From the NCBI RefSeq assembly GCF_018613695.1, contig NZ_JAGGPR010000015.1:62001-126000 (forward strand): a DNA stretch of 64,000 bases, given 5' to 3'. Below are positions 48,442-55,393 of this stretch, in pieces. Each line of letters starts with the position of its first letter. Within the stretch, counting starts at the first letter, position 1. A model generated the notes under the pieces. It was not told the origin of the DNA. It made no database searches and worked only from the letters and a program-made list of their open reading frames with translations. The position numbers and the translations under genes were made by a program. The stretch comes from Arthrobacter sp. ISL-95. Lineage in GTDB: Bacteria > Actinomycetota > Actinomycetes > Actinomycetales > Micrococcaceae.

Positions 48442-49656
48442 TCAGATCCTCGGCCGACCTGCCCAGCGCCGCGCCTTCAGGGCCGCATGCAGTTCGAGCC
48501 GGATCGCGCCACTCAGTGGATCAGCACCGATGAGCTGGCGGATTCGCCCGAGCCGGTTGTAAATGCTGCTCCTGTGCAGGTGCAGTTTGGCGGCGACGTC
48601 CTGAACTGAACCGTCATTGTCATAGAGAAGTTCAAGGACAGGCAGCAGTTCACCGTTCTTGTCGTGGTCCTCCAGTGCCCGGAAATGCACCGATCCCGTG
48701 TCATCCCAACCGCCCGGGGCTACCAGACGATCGAAAAGTTGATAGACACCAACAGCCCTGCCATCCACGAGCTCGCCCAAAGGCTCATCTACTGCGGCCG
48801 CCTGCGCAGCAACCTTCGATTGCCGGTAAGCGCCCGATAGCTGCCGGATAACCTGGAAGGGTTCACTGATTCCCAGGATCACCCTGTCCACCTTGCGGCC
48901 TGCGCGCTTGGCAAGCTCCAGTTGATAGTGCACCAGAACCTGGGCGTGGTCCGCCCGGCCGCCCGACTCGCGGAACAGGACCACCGAATGCGTCTCCGTT
49001 CCAGCGCTGAACAGGGCGGCGTTGACGCCGATGGTGGACTGCAGCGCAGCAGATCGATGCGTCAGTGTGGCGGCAATAGGGTCGACGTCGGACCTCGCGC
49101 CGCCAGGGTCCAAGATGGTCACCAGTTGCCACGGACCGCGGCCTTGGACCTCCTTCCAACCTGCGACGGCGGCCACGGCGTTCGATTCGCCGCCACAGGC
49201 TGACAGGAACTCCTGTTCACGCCTTCTCCGGAACTCCGATTCGGCCGTGTTGGAATCCAGGAGCAAGCCCGCCAACAGGTCCAGCTCGTCACGGACGCCG
49301 GGCAGTTCGGCGAGTATCGCCGTCGCACTCTGTTCTTCGAGGTCCAGCTGCACCCACAAGTACCCCACCCGGAAACCACGGACCAGAAGTGGCACGCAGA
49401 CGCGGCCCAACATGCCGAGTTCGTCGTTGGCAGGAACCACCACGGGACGAACGGCTGTGGAGATGCCCTGAGCGAGCTGCCAGGCGCTGACGTCGCTGGG
49501 AACCCGTTTGCTCAGGAGGAAGTTCACGCGGACGCGGTCGGCGTGGGACTGGTTGGAGCTGTAGGCGAGAAGGACGCCGTCGAGGTCTTCCAGAGACAGT
49601 CCGCGGCCCAGCTTCAAGGCCACACGCTCAACGATCTGTTCCGCGTCCTGTTGCAT
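48442..49656 (-). CDS. PucR-family regulator, AdeR-like
   Basis: A 404 aa regulator with a GAF-like or CdaR-type sensor half (LVRGFRVGYLWVQLDLEEQSATAILAELPGV) and a C-terminal HTH of the PucR type (LPVLELLYDNDGSVQDVAAKLHLHRSSIYNRLGRIRQLIGADPLSGAIRLELHAAL). It is divergent from alanine dehydrogenase with 210 bases between the starts. In Bacillus subtilis the PucR protein AdeR activates ald, so the same regulatory pairing is likely here, with L-alanine as probable signal. The start ATG is at 49654-49656. Confidence 0.87.
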   Translation of the reverse strand: MQQDAEQIVERVALKLGRGLSLEDLDGVLLAYSSNQSHADRVRVNFLLSKRVPSDVSAWQLAQGISTAVRPVVVPANDELGMLGRVCVPLLVRGFRVGYLWVQLDLEEQSATAILAELPGVRDELDLLAGLLLDSNTAESEFRRRREQEFLSACGGESNAVAAVAGWKEVQGRGPWQLVTILDPGGARSDVDPIAATLTHRSAALQSTIGVNAALFSAGTETHSVVLFRESGGRADHAQVLVHYQLELAKRAGRKVDRVILGISEPFQVIRQLSGAYRQSKVAAQAAAVDEPLGELVDGRAVGVYQLFDRLVAPGGWDDTGSVHFRALEDHDKNGELLPVLELLYDNDGSVQDVAAKLHLHRSSIYNRLGRIRQLIGADPLSGAIRLELHAALKARRWAGRPRI

Positions 49657-49700
49657 CCTTCAAAGCGTACCAACAGCAGGCGACACCTGACGCTTCGGCG

Positions 49701-49739
49701 CTCGACAAATGTCGAGCTGGCTTGCACAAGATCCTTGTG
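49701..49739. promoter_or_regulatory. Pair of palindromes in the ald-pucR intergenic region
   Basis: CTCGAC-AAAT-GTCGAG (49701-49716) and CACAAG-ATC-CTTGTG (49725-49739) lie in the divergent interval, 45-83 bases from the pucR start. Either could be an operator of the divergent regulator; both are perfect but short, so assignment is tentative. Confidence 0.45.
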
Positions 49740-49866
49740 TTTGCAGGGTTTCCGCGCTCGGGGGGCTTCGGGTCCATGTCGCCTGCCTCACAGGCGGATT
49801 TATTCTGGAATCACAGCCCGCAACACATTTTTCGGCCGAAGAGGCCGCTAACGATGGAGCCCACAG

Positions 49867-50985
49867 ATGATCATCGGTGTCCCCAAAGAAATCAAGAACA
49901 ACGAGTTCCGCGTAGCCATCACGGCCGCCGGTGTCCACGAGTTCCGCACCCACGGACACACCGTTCTGGTTGAGCGCGGCGCGGGACTCGGCTCGGGCAT
50001 CACCGACGAGGAATACTCGATCGCCGGCGCCGAAATCGTTAACGAAGCCGACGACGTCTGGGCCCGCGCGGACATGGTCATGAAGGTCAAGGAACCCATC
50101 GCGGCCGAGTACCACCGCTTCCGCAAGGGCCTGATCCTCTTCACCTACCTGCACCTCGCCGCAGAGCCCGAGCTCACCGCCGAGCTCATCAACTCCGGCG
50201 TTACGGCCATTGCCTACGAAACCGTGCAGGAAGGCCGCACCCTTCCGCTGCTCGCCCCGATGTCCGAGGTTGCAGGCCGCCTCTCCGTAGTAGTGGGCGC
50301 TTCCTCGCTGATGGCTCCGGCCGGCGGCAAGGGCGTCCTCCTGGGCGGCGTACCGGGCGTCCGCCCGGCCAAGGTTGTTGTCCTCGGCGCCGGTGTTGCC
50401 GGAACCAACGCCGCCGCCATGGCGCTGGGCCTCGGTGCTGATGTCACCATCATGGACATCAACATCAACCGGCTGCGCGAACTCGACGCCCTCTACCAGG
50501 GCCGCCTGAAGACCGTTGCCTCCAACGCCTACGAGATCGAGAAGTCAGTTATCGACGCAGATCTTGTGATCGGGTCCGTCCTGATCCCGGGCGCCAAGGC
50601 ACCCAAGCTGGTCACCAACGAACTGGTTGCCCGCATGAAGCCGGGCTCAGTCCTGGTGGACATCGCTGTTGACCAGGGCGGCTGCTTCGAGGACACGCAC
50701 CCCACCACCCACCAGGAACCCACGTACAAGGTCCACAACTCGATCTTCTACTGCGTTGCCAACATGCCCGGCGCTGTTCCGAACACCTCCACGTACGCAC
50801 TGACCAACGTCACCCTGCGCTACGCCGTGGCACTGGCCAACCTGGGCGTCAAGGCCGCCTTCGACCGCGACCCCGCACTCGCTGCCGGCCTCAACATCGC
50901 TGCAGGCCACGTGGCACACCACTCCGTTTCCGAGGCGCACAACCTGCCCCTGGTCACCGACTGGCACACGCTGGTTTCCGCGTAA
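49867..50985 (+). CDS. ald: Alanine dehydrogenase
   Basis: Reversibly converts L-alanine, NAD+ and water to pyruvate, ammonia and NADH. The 372 aa length and motifs are canonical: MIIGVPKEIKNNEFRVAITAAGVHEF, the Rossmann motif VVVLGAGVAGTNAAAMALGLGADVTIMD, and KPGSVLVDIAVDQGGCFEDTHPTTH. The catalytic His/Lys pair lies in the usual region (MKVKEPIAAEYHRFRKG). The ATG at 49867 has GGAG upstream. It is monocistronic, with a very strong terminator, and is probably activated by the divergent PucR protein. Confidence 0.97.
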   Translation: MIIGVPKEIKNNEFRVAITAAGVHEFRTHGHTVLVERGAGLGSGITDEEYSIAGAEIVNEADDVWARADMVMKVKEPIAAEYHRFRKGLILFTYLHLAAEPELTAELINSGVTAIAYETVQEGRTLPLLAPMSEVAGRLSVVVGASSLMAPAGGKGVLLGGVPGVRPAKVVVLGAGVAGTNAAAMALGLGADVTIMDININRLRELDALYQGRLKTVASNAYEIEKSVIDADLVIGSVLIPGAKAPKLVTNELVARMKPGSVLVDIAVDQGGCFEDTHPTTHQEPTYKVHNSIFYCVANMPGAVPNTSTYALTNVTLRYAVALANLGVKAAFDRDPALAAGLNIAAGHVAHHSVSEAHNLPLVTDWHTLVSA

Positions 50986-50995
50986 CTTCAAAGCT

Positions 50996-51041
50996 CGACG
51001 GCGGGGTGCGGCTTCCACGAGGAAGCCGCACCCCGCCGTCG
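50996..51041. terminator. Bidirectional terminator, ald and sigma-factor operon
   Basis: A perfect 21-base stem: left arm CGACGGCGGGGTGCGGCTTCC up to 51016, loop ACGA, and the exact complement 51021-51041, then GTGGTTT. It is shared by two convergent genes. Confidence 0.95.
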
Positions 51042-51073
51042 TGGTTTAACCCGCGCCGAGTTGGCGGGGAGGT

Positions 51074-51931
51074 TTAGGGCCTAGCGGGGAGGGACGGGAT
51101 CAGTTCCGATGGAACCGGCACAGGTACGCCGGCGGGGCCAAGCTTTGAGGGATCGATCTTGGAGGGGTCGATCTCCGGCGGGGTCACGGGCAACACCGGA
51201 GGCGTGGGGATGACACCATTTCCGGGCTGTTTGTTCGACGGCGCCTCGGGCGCCATGGGTGCGTTGGGCGTGTGCGGGGACGATCCACCGGGCTGCGGCT
51301 GAGGTGCGGGAACGGCAGGATTGCCGGGCGCAGCGGGTGCGGGCTGGGGTTGGACCGTGGCGGGAGTTTGCTGCGGCGCTTCCCGGATAGGCTCCGGGGT
51401 GGTGCCGGCGGGGGGAACGGGCTGCGGAGCGGTGCCGGAACCGGGGTTCAGCTGGGAGACCACCGAACCGATGGCTGCTCCAAGGTGCTGGAAGGCGCCC
51501 GGCAAGCCGCCCTCTGATGCGACGGCAGCGGTTGCGCCGCCAGCCAAGGACACGGCAACGGCGAGGCCCGCAATGGCGGTCCGGCGCTTCTTACGACGCC
51601 GGGCGGCAAGTTCGTCCACGGGAGCGGACTCGGGGGCAACTGTGGCGAGTACCGCCGTAGGTGCGCCCGACGACGCGGACAGTCCCGCCGTCGTCGAAAG
51701 CTGTTCGGTGGCAGTGAGCTGTTCGGTGGCAGTGAGCTGCTGGGCGGCAGCCGGGCTGCTGACCATGAGCGCGCGGACCGCGTCGGACGGCAGAGGGGCA
51801 GTGCTGGCCAGTGAACGGAGCTCGAGCAGTTCCGTGCGGAGCTGGGCGTCGCCGGAGAAGCCGGAGTCGGCCAGCAGGTGGTCGATTGCCTGCTGGTGAT
51901 GACGTTCGTGAGGCGTTGGTTGTTCGCTCAT
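51074..51931 (-). CDS. Putative anti-sigma factor, single membrane span with Pro-rich outer domain
   Basis: A 285 aa protein whose start overlaps the sigma gene stop (ATGA), the usual layout for a cognate anti-sigma factor. Residues 1-110 are cytosolic (HHQQAIDHLLADSGFSGDAQLRTELLELRS...). There is no HxxxCxxC zinc motif, so it is not a standard ZAS protein. One transmembrane helix lies at about 118-138 (RRTAIAGLAVAVSLAGGATAAVA), followed by a Pro-rich outer region. QLTATE is repeated twice plus a partial third (residues 65-80), coming from an 18-base tandem DNA repeat near 51700-51740. The membrane-proximal GGATAAVASEGGLPGAFQ is shared with the protein encoded at 52574-53302. Confidence 0.72.
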   Translation of the reverse strand: MSEQPTPHERHHQQAIDHLLADSGFSGDAQLRTELLELRSLASTAPLPSDAVRALMVSSPAAAQQLTATEQLTATEQLSTTAGLSASSGAPTAVLATVAPESAPVDELAARRRKKRRTAIAGLAVAVSLAGGATAAVASEGGLPGAFQHLGAAIGSVVSQLNPGSGTAPQPVPPAGTTPEPIREAPQQTPATVQPQPAPAAPGNPAVPAPQPQPGGSSPHTPNAPMAPEAPSNKQPGNGVIPTPPVLPVTPPEIDPSKIDPSKLGPAGVPVPVPSELIPSLPARP

Positions 51932-52509
51932 GATGTGCCGTTCCTTAGTAGTGCACGCTTCTTCAGTGCACCCAATGCCCTGCGCTGTAGTTGTTTGATG
52001 GATCCTTGGGACTTGCCCATGATCGCCGCGGTGTCTTCCACCGAAACGTCAGCGACAACCCGGAGAGCAAGGACCTCCCGATAATCATCGGGGAGGTCGT
52101 CCAGAATTTCCGTGACGCCCAAACCGGCCACGCGACCGAAAGCCTGGTCTTCCGCCGACGGCACCCGCCGGGCGTCCAAGTCCGCTTCGTACGGAGTCGA
52201 GTCCGGAGTTCGTTCGCGTTTGCGGTAATGGTCCACCATCCGCGCATGCGCTATGGAGAACAACAAAGTCTTTGCCCCTTGGAGGCCGCCGTGGAGCGTT
52301 TCGAGCTTCGGATAGAGAGCCAGGAATACGTCCTGTGTCACGGCTTCGGGGTCGTCCACGCCGCGGGCACGGAGGTAGCCAAACACCGGTCCGGCGAAGT
52401 TATTGTAGGCAGCCGTGAAGAGCAGGCCGGGATCGTTTTGATCCGCCTGCACGTATTCATCAGCCAAAGGGTCAAGCACCCGTGGATGCCTCCGTCCCAC
52501 ACACCACAT
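51928..52509 (-). CDS. ECF-type RNA polymerase sigma factor
   Basis: A 193 aa sigma factor. Region 2 is LFTAAYNNFAGPVFGYLRARGVDDPEAVTQDVFLALYPKLETLHGGLQGAKTLLFSIAHARMVDHYRKRER, with the -10 recognition helix; region 4 is LDDLPDDYREVLALRVVADVSVEDTAAIMGKSQGSIKQLQRRALGALKKRA. The start ATG (52507-52509) has AAGGAG 12 bases upstream, which lies within the terminator stem of the preceding gene. The partner genes on both sides and the shared motif suggest a self-contained regulatory unit. Its stimulus is unknown. Confidence 0.9.
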   Translation of the reverse strand: MWCVGRRHPRVLDPLADEYVQADQNDPGLLFTAAYNNFAGPVFGYLRARGVDDPEAVTQDVFLALYPKLETLHGGLQGAKTLLFSIAHARMVDHYRKRERTPDSTPYEADLDARRVPSAEDQAFGRVAGLGVTEILDDLPDDYREVLALRVVADVSVEDTAAIMGKSQGSIKQLQRRALGALKKRALLRNGTS

Positions 52510-52515
52510 TACGTA

Positions 52516-52549
52516 GCGGGGCTCCTTGTCCTAAGCCAAGGAGCCCCGC
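52516..52549 (-). terminator. Terminator hairpin that also covers the sigma-factor ribosome site
   Basis: On the minus strand GCGGGGCTCCTTG and CAAGGAGCCCCGC form a perfect 13-base stem with an 8-base loop, 24 bases after the stop of the upstream gene. The downstream arm contains AAGGAG, the ribosome site of the sigma gene. Confidence 0.85.
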
Positions 52550-52573
52550 CCTTAAACCGTAACCGCTGCTTGC

Positions 52574-53302
52574 TTAGCGGACAGAATCGAGGGGCGCGCC
52601 GGGAACAGCGGGGACCTCGGAGGGAACCTGTGTGGGCAGCTCAGGAGTCGCAGGAACTGCAGGCACAGCGGGGACAGCCGGCGTTGCGGGAACAGCGGGT
52701 ACACCCGGTACTGCGGGAACCGCCGGCACAGCCGGAACAGCGGGGGTTGCGGGCAGTTCGGACGTGACGGCGGCGTCGACGTCGGCCTCAGCCTTTGCCG
52801 AACCGTCAGCCTTCAGACCGGCCGCCTTACCGGCCTCCACCACGGACTGGCAGTGCGCCTCTACCTTGGCTTCGCCACCGGCCGCGATGGTCAAGGACTG
52901 GAAGCCCGGGACCTTCGTGTCAGACTTCAGTCCGCCCTCGAGGAAAGCGGTGCAGAGGCCAAAAGCCTCCGGGGAGGTGGCGTCTTCTGCTGCGGCTTTG
53001 GCCTCAGAGACTGCGTCGGCAGCCCTTGCCTGGCCGGCTTCGGCCGCCTCAGTCGCCGTTGCCTTCGCGGTCTCGACGGCGTCAGTGGCCTTTGTCTTGG
53101 CGCTTTCGGCAGCGTCGGCTGCTGTGGCGGCCTTCTCGGCCACCGGGGCCGGCGCACCAACCAGGTCGTGGGCGCTCTGCTGGATTTCGGTGGGAAGTGC
53201 GCCATTGAAGGCAGCGACGCCGGTACCGCCGGCAGCTACGGCTCCGGCAGCCAGGACGCCCGCGGCGACTTTGCTGGTGGCAAGGACAGTGAACAAGGAC
53301 AT
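52574..53302 (-). CDS. Exported or membrane-anchored Ala-rich protein with VPA repeats
   Basis: A 242 aa protein. The ATG at 53300-53302 has GGAGG five bases upstream. It starts with a hydrophobic segment (VAAGVLAAGAVAAGGTGVAAF) that could be a signal or anchor, then a long Ala-rich amphipathic helix (AESAKTKATDAVETAKATATEAAEAG), a small domain with two cysteines (LCTAFLEGG ... EAHCQSVVEAG), and a tail of PAVPAVPAVPAVPGVPA-type repeats. Residues 24-41 (GGTGVAAFNGALPTEIQQ) resemble the region after the helix in the anti-sigma protein. It is directly upstream of the sigma gene and may be its regulon member or a sensor. No known family is recognised. Confidence 0.7.
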   Translation of the reverse strand: MSLFTVLATSKVAAGVLAAGAVAAGGTGVAAFNGALPTEIQQSAHDLVGAPAPVAEKAATAADAAESAKTKATDAVETAKATATEAAEAGQARAADAVSEAKAAAEDATSPEAFGLCTAFLEGGLKSDTKVPGFQSLTIAAGGEAKVEAHCQSVVEAGKAAGLKADGSAKAEADVDAAVTSELPATPAVPAVPAVPAVPGVPAVPATPAVPAVPAVPATPELPTQVPSEVPAVPGAPLDSVR

Positions 53303-53395
53303 GAAACCCTCCGACAAACGATTTTGGGATTGCCCCGGCAGCGGTTGGGTCGCGGCCGGATGATCAGCGTGCGGACGTGGCCCGCACACCCCTTA

Positions 53396-53422
53396 CATCG
53401 TTCGTGACGCCGGTGAGGTTAC
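53396..53422 (-). promoter_or_regulatory. Candidate ECF-type promoter of the VPA-repeat gene
   Basis: On the minus strand GTAACC, a 16-base spacer, then CGATGT resembles the two-block ECF promoter pattern (-35 with AAC, short -10 with CG). It lies about 95-120 bases upstream of the gene start. A target of the neighbouring sigma factor is a plausible reading. Confidence 0.35.
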
Positions 53423-53464
53423 GCCTTGTCCAAAAATTCTTTTCAGAGCGTGGCGTTCCCCTTC

Positions 53465-53525
53465 TTATCCGTACTGCTCCATATCCACATATCGCTCCTT
53501 ATCCACATACTGTTCCCTATCCACA
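53465..53525. repeat. Array of TATCCACA (DnaA-box-like) repeats
   Basis: Four 9-base elements at 16-18 base spacing: TTATCCGTA (53465), ATATCCACA (53481), TTATCCACA (53499) and CTATCCACA (53517). The third matches the E. coli DnaA box TTATCCACA exactly and two more differ at the first base. They lie in the 384-base gene-free interval 53303-53686, upstream of the WXG100 gene; apart from these and the candidate promoter, nothing else is visible there. Confidence 0.7.
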
Positions 53526-53686
53526 CTGGCTAGATGTCCCCATGGCCGGTCACGCCTTAGCCAACTATGCTCAGGAATAGCCCGGCACCTTTAGACGCCC
53601 GGCGATCAACATGTCACTACGTTCAGGGGATACGTGATGGGCAGGGACGCAATGGGACGGCTTTACGCCATGAGGCTGAGTATCTG

Positions 53687-54889
53687 ATGGCGCTGGGACT
53701 GGTAGGCGCGGACGTCGGAGATCTCCGGCGTTTGTCAGCCGTCATGGATGCTGAGGCTGAGAAGATCACCACTCTTCAACAGCAACTCACCGCGATGATC
53801 CAAGCAGGTTCGTACTGGCAGGGAAACGACGCTGACCAGTTCCGGAGCAGGTGGCAGAGCGACCTCCACGGACGGTTGGGGGCAGCAGCATTTTGCCTGC
53901 GGACCAACGCCCGCGCCCTGAAACTCAACGCCGAGCAGCAGGAACAAGCGTCCTCCGGGGGTTCGGCGGGCGGATCCAAAGGTGGGCCCGGCGGCAGTGG
54001 GAAGTCACCTTCGGGCTCATCGGGCTTCACTGTAGACCCTGTCACGTACGGGCCCGTCACCATTGAGGGTGAGGGTTCCGTAGGTGTTGAAGGCGGCGGA
54101 GAGACGCATGGTTCCGTAGGTCCACGTGGCATTGAGTTCGGTGGCTCCGGTGAATGGTCCGCCGGCGCTGACATGACCTGGACCGCAAACTCTGAACTCG
54201 GCCCTGTCAAGACGTCCACCACCCACCAGACCTTTGGCGGCATCCGGGCCAATGGCGAGTTCGATGGTCGTTTTCCGTTCGGCCCCGGGCTCGCCGGTTT
54301 TGACGCGAAGGGTGAAGGCTTTGCCGGTGTGGAGAACATCACCACCACAAAGACCGAGTTCTTCGATGGATGGGCAACCAACACCGCGACCACCAGGATC
54401 ATGACCGGTGTGGAAGCAAGCGTCCACGCCAACGCGAGCAGTCCGTTCCTTTTCTCTACCGGAGGCGAAGCCTTCGCAGGGCAGAAACTCACGGTCGGAA
54501 ACGAAACGGAGCTGGCAGGCGGCCTGTTCGGCTTTGGGCAAGGAGCTGAAGTGCGGGGCGGCGCGTGGGCCAGTGCGGGAGAAGGCGAAATCACCGTCAA
54601 GGGCGACAACGCCGTGGGAGGTGCGGCCAGTGCTGGCGCCGGGGCTGAACTGACGGCCTCCCAGTACGTTGAGGTGCTCGGCCAAAAGCTGTCGTTGTCC
54701 GAAACCGTAGCAGCCGGCGCAGGCGAGGGCTACTTTTTCAATGCTTCCCTGGATGAGGACGGGCTAACCCTCGGTGTGGGCGCGAAAATCACGGCAGAGC
54801 TGGGACTTGGAGCAGGAGCCCAGGTCACGCTCAGCCCCTCCGGTTTAGTGGATTCCGTGACCGGTTTCATCGACTTTCTCAACAACTAG
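53687..54889 (+). CDS. WXG100 protein with a long glycine-rich C-terminal domain
   Basis: A 400 aa protein. I choose the ATG at 53687, because MALGLVGADVGDLRRLSAVMDAEAEKI is the typical WXG100 N-terminus; upstream in-frame starts lack support. Residues 1-85 are a WXG100 domain with the hairpin WQG at 44-46 (AGSYWQGNDADQFRSRW). Residues 88-110 are a Gly/Ser linker, and the remaining 290 residues are a Gly-rich beta-like region with alternating aromatic, Gly and Thr patterns (GPVTIEGEGSVGVEGGGETHGSVGP ... GEFDGRFPFGPGLAGFDAKGEG). No known toxin motif or transmembrane segment is visible. A type VII-type export substrate is the likely class, but no T7SS machinery gene is in the window. A small partner gene follows after 21 bases. 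Confidence 0.75.
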   Translation: MALGLVGADVGDLRRLSAVMDAEAEKITTLQQQLTAMIQAGSYWQGNDADQFRSRWQSDLHGRLGAAAFCLRTNARALKLNAEQQEQASSGGSAGGSKGGPGGSGKSPSGSSGFTVDPVTYGPVTIEGEGSVGVEGGGETHGSVGPRGIEFGGSGEWSAGADMTWTANSELGPVKTSTTHQTFGGIRANGEFDGRFPFGPGLAGFDAKGEGFAGVENITTTKTEFFDGWATNTATTRIMTGVEASVHANASSPFLFSTGGEAFAGQKLTVGNETELAGGLFGFGQGAEVRGGAWASAGEGEITVKGDNAVGGAASAGAGAELTASQYVEVLGQKLSLSETVAAGAGEGYFFNASLDEDGLTLGVGAKITAELGLGAGAQVTLSPSGLVDSVTGFIDFLNN

Positions 54890-54910
54890 TTCGCTCCCGG
54901 AAGGGCTCCC

Positions 54911-55393
54911 ATGACATCGCAACAGGTTTTCCCATCCGCGGCTTTCCCCGCCTACCCCTCCATCAAACTCAACCCGCCTGCCGGTTGGACCCAGCAAGTG
55001 GTCCCCGACGCTGTGGGAGCAGTCATCGCCCCGTCCGCAGCCGGGAGTTACACGGCCAACGTGGTCATCACAGTGTCACGTCGCCTGCCCGGATACCAGC
55101 TCCAGGACGCCGCTGCCACTGTTGATGGCTTCCTGGATGCGCTCGCCGATGCTGTCCTGCTCGCCACGGAGCCTGTGGTGATCAATGGCCGGGACTGGCA
55201 CGTACGCGAGGCACGCTATACCCACCCGCAGGCGGGCTCACTGACACAGTTCACCGCCGTCACCGTAGTCCATCAGGACACCACTGCCGATGTAGTCCAG
55301 CTGACCGGGAGCTGCCAGCCGATTGAAGACAATAGCGACCTCAAGGCCATCTACTCACTGGTTGCCAGCGCGGATGTCACGCCAACGTCCTAG
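54911..55393 (+). CDS. LpqN/DUF1795-like small protein, partner of the WXG100 gene
   Basis: A 160 aa soluble protein without a signal peptide or lipobox. YPSIKLNPPAGWTQQVVPDAVGAVIAP and SYTANVVITVSRRLPGYQLQDAAATVDGFLDALADAVLLA, plus a C-terminal AVTVVHQDTTADVVQLTGSCQPIEDN, fit the LpqN/DcrB/DUF1795 fold. DUF1795 proteins include EagR chaperones of type VI effectors. The ATG at 54911 follows AAGGG. It lies 21 bases after the WXG100 gene and overlaps the convergent oxidoreductase gene by 17 bases at the 3' end. Chaperone, immunity or accessory roles are all possible. Confidence 0.65.
   Translation: MTSQQVFPSAAFPAYPSIKLNPPAGWTQQVVPDAVGAVIAPSAAGSYTANVVITVSRRLPGYQLQDAAATVDGFLDALADAVLLATEPVVINGRDWHVREARYTHPQAGSLTQFTAVTVVHQDTTADVVQLTGSCQPIEDNSDLKAIYSLVASADVTPTS

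Noticed and set aside
52632..53363. Plus-strand open frame opposite the VPA-repeat gene (GTAGTAGTAG-rich)
   Set aside because: It is the mirror of the Ala/Pro/Val repeats on the minus strand, with no ribosome site or domain.
53465..53525. Chromosomal replication origin
   Set aside because: Only four DnaA-like elements, no AT-rich unwinding region and no dnaA, dnaN, rpmH or gyr genes nearby.
53377..53580. Short frame encoding PYPH repeats across the DnaA-like array
   Set aside because: The repeats arise from the DNA array itself, there is no ribosome site, and it overlaps the presumed upstream region of the WXG100 gene.
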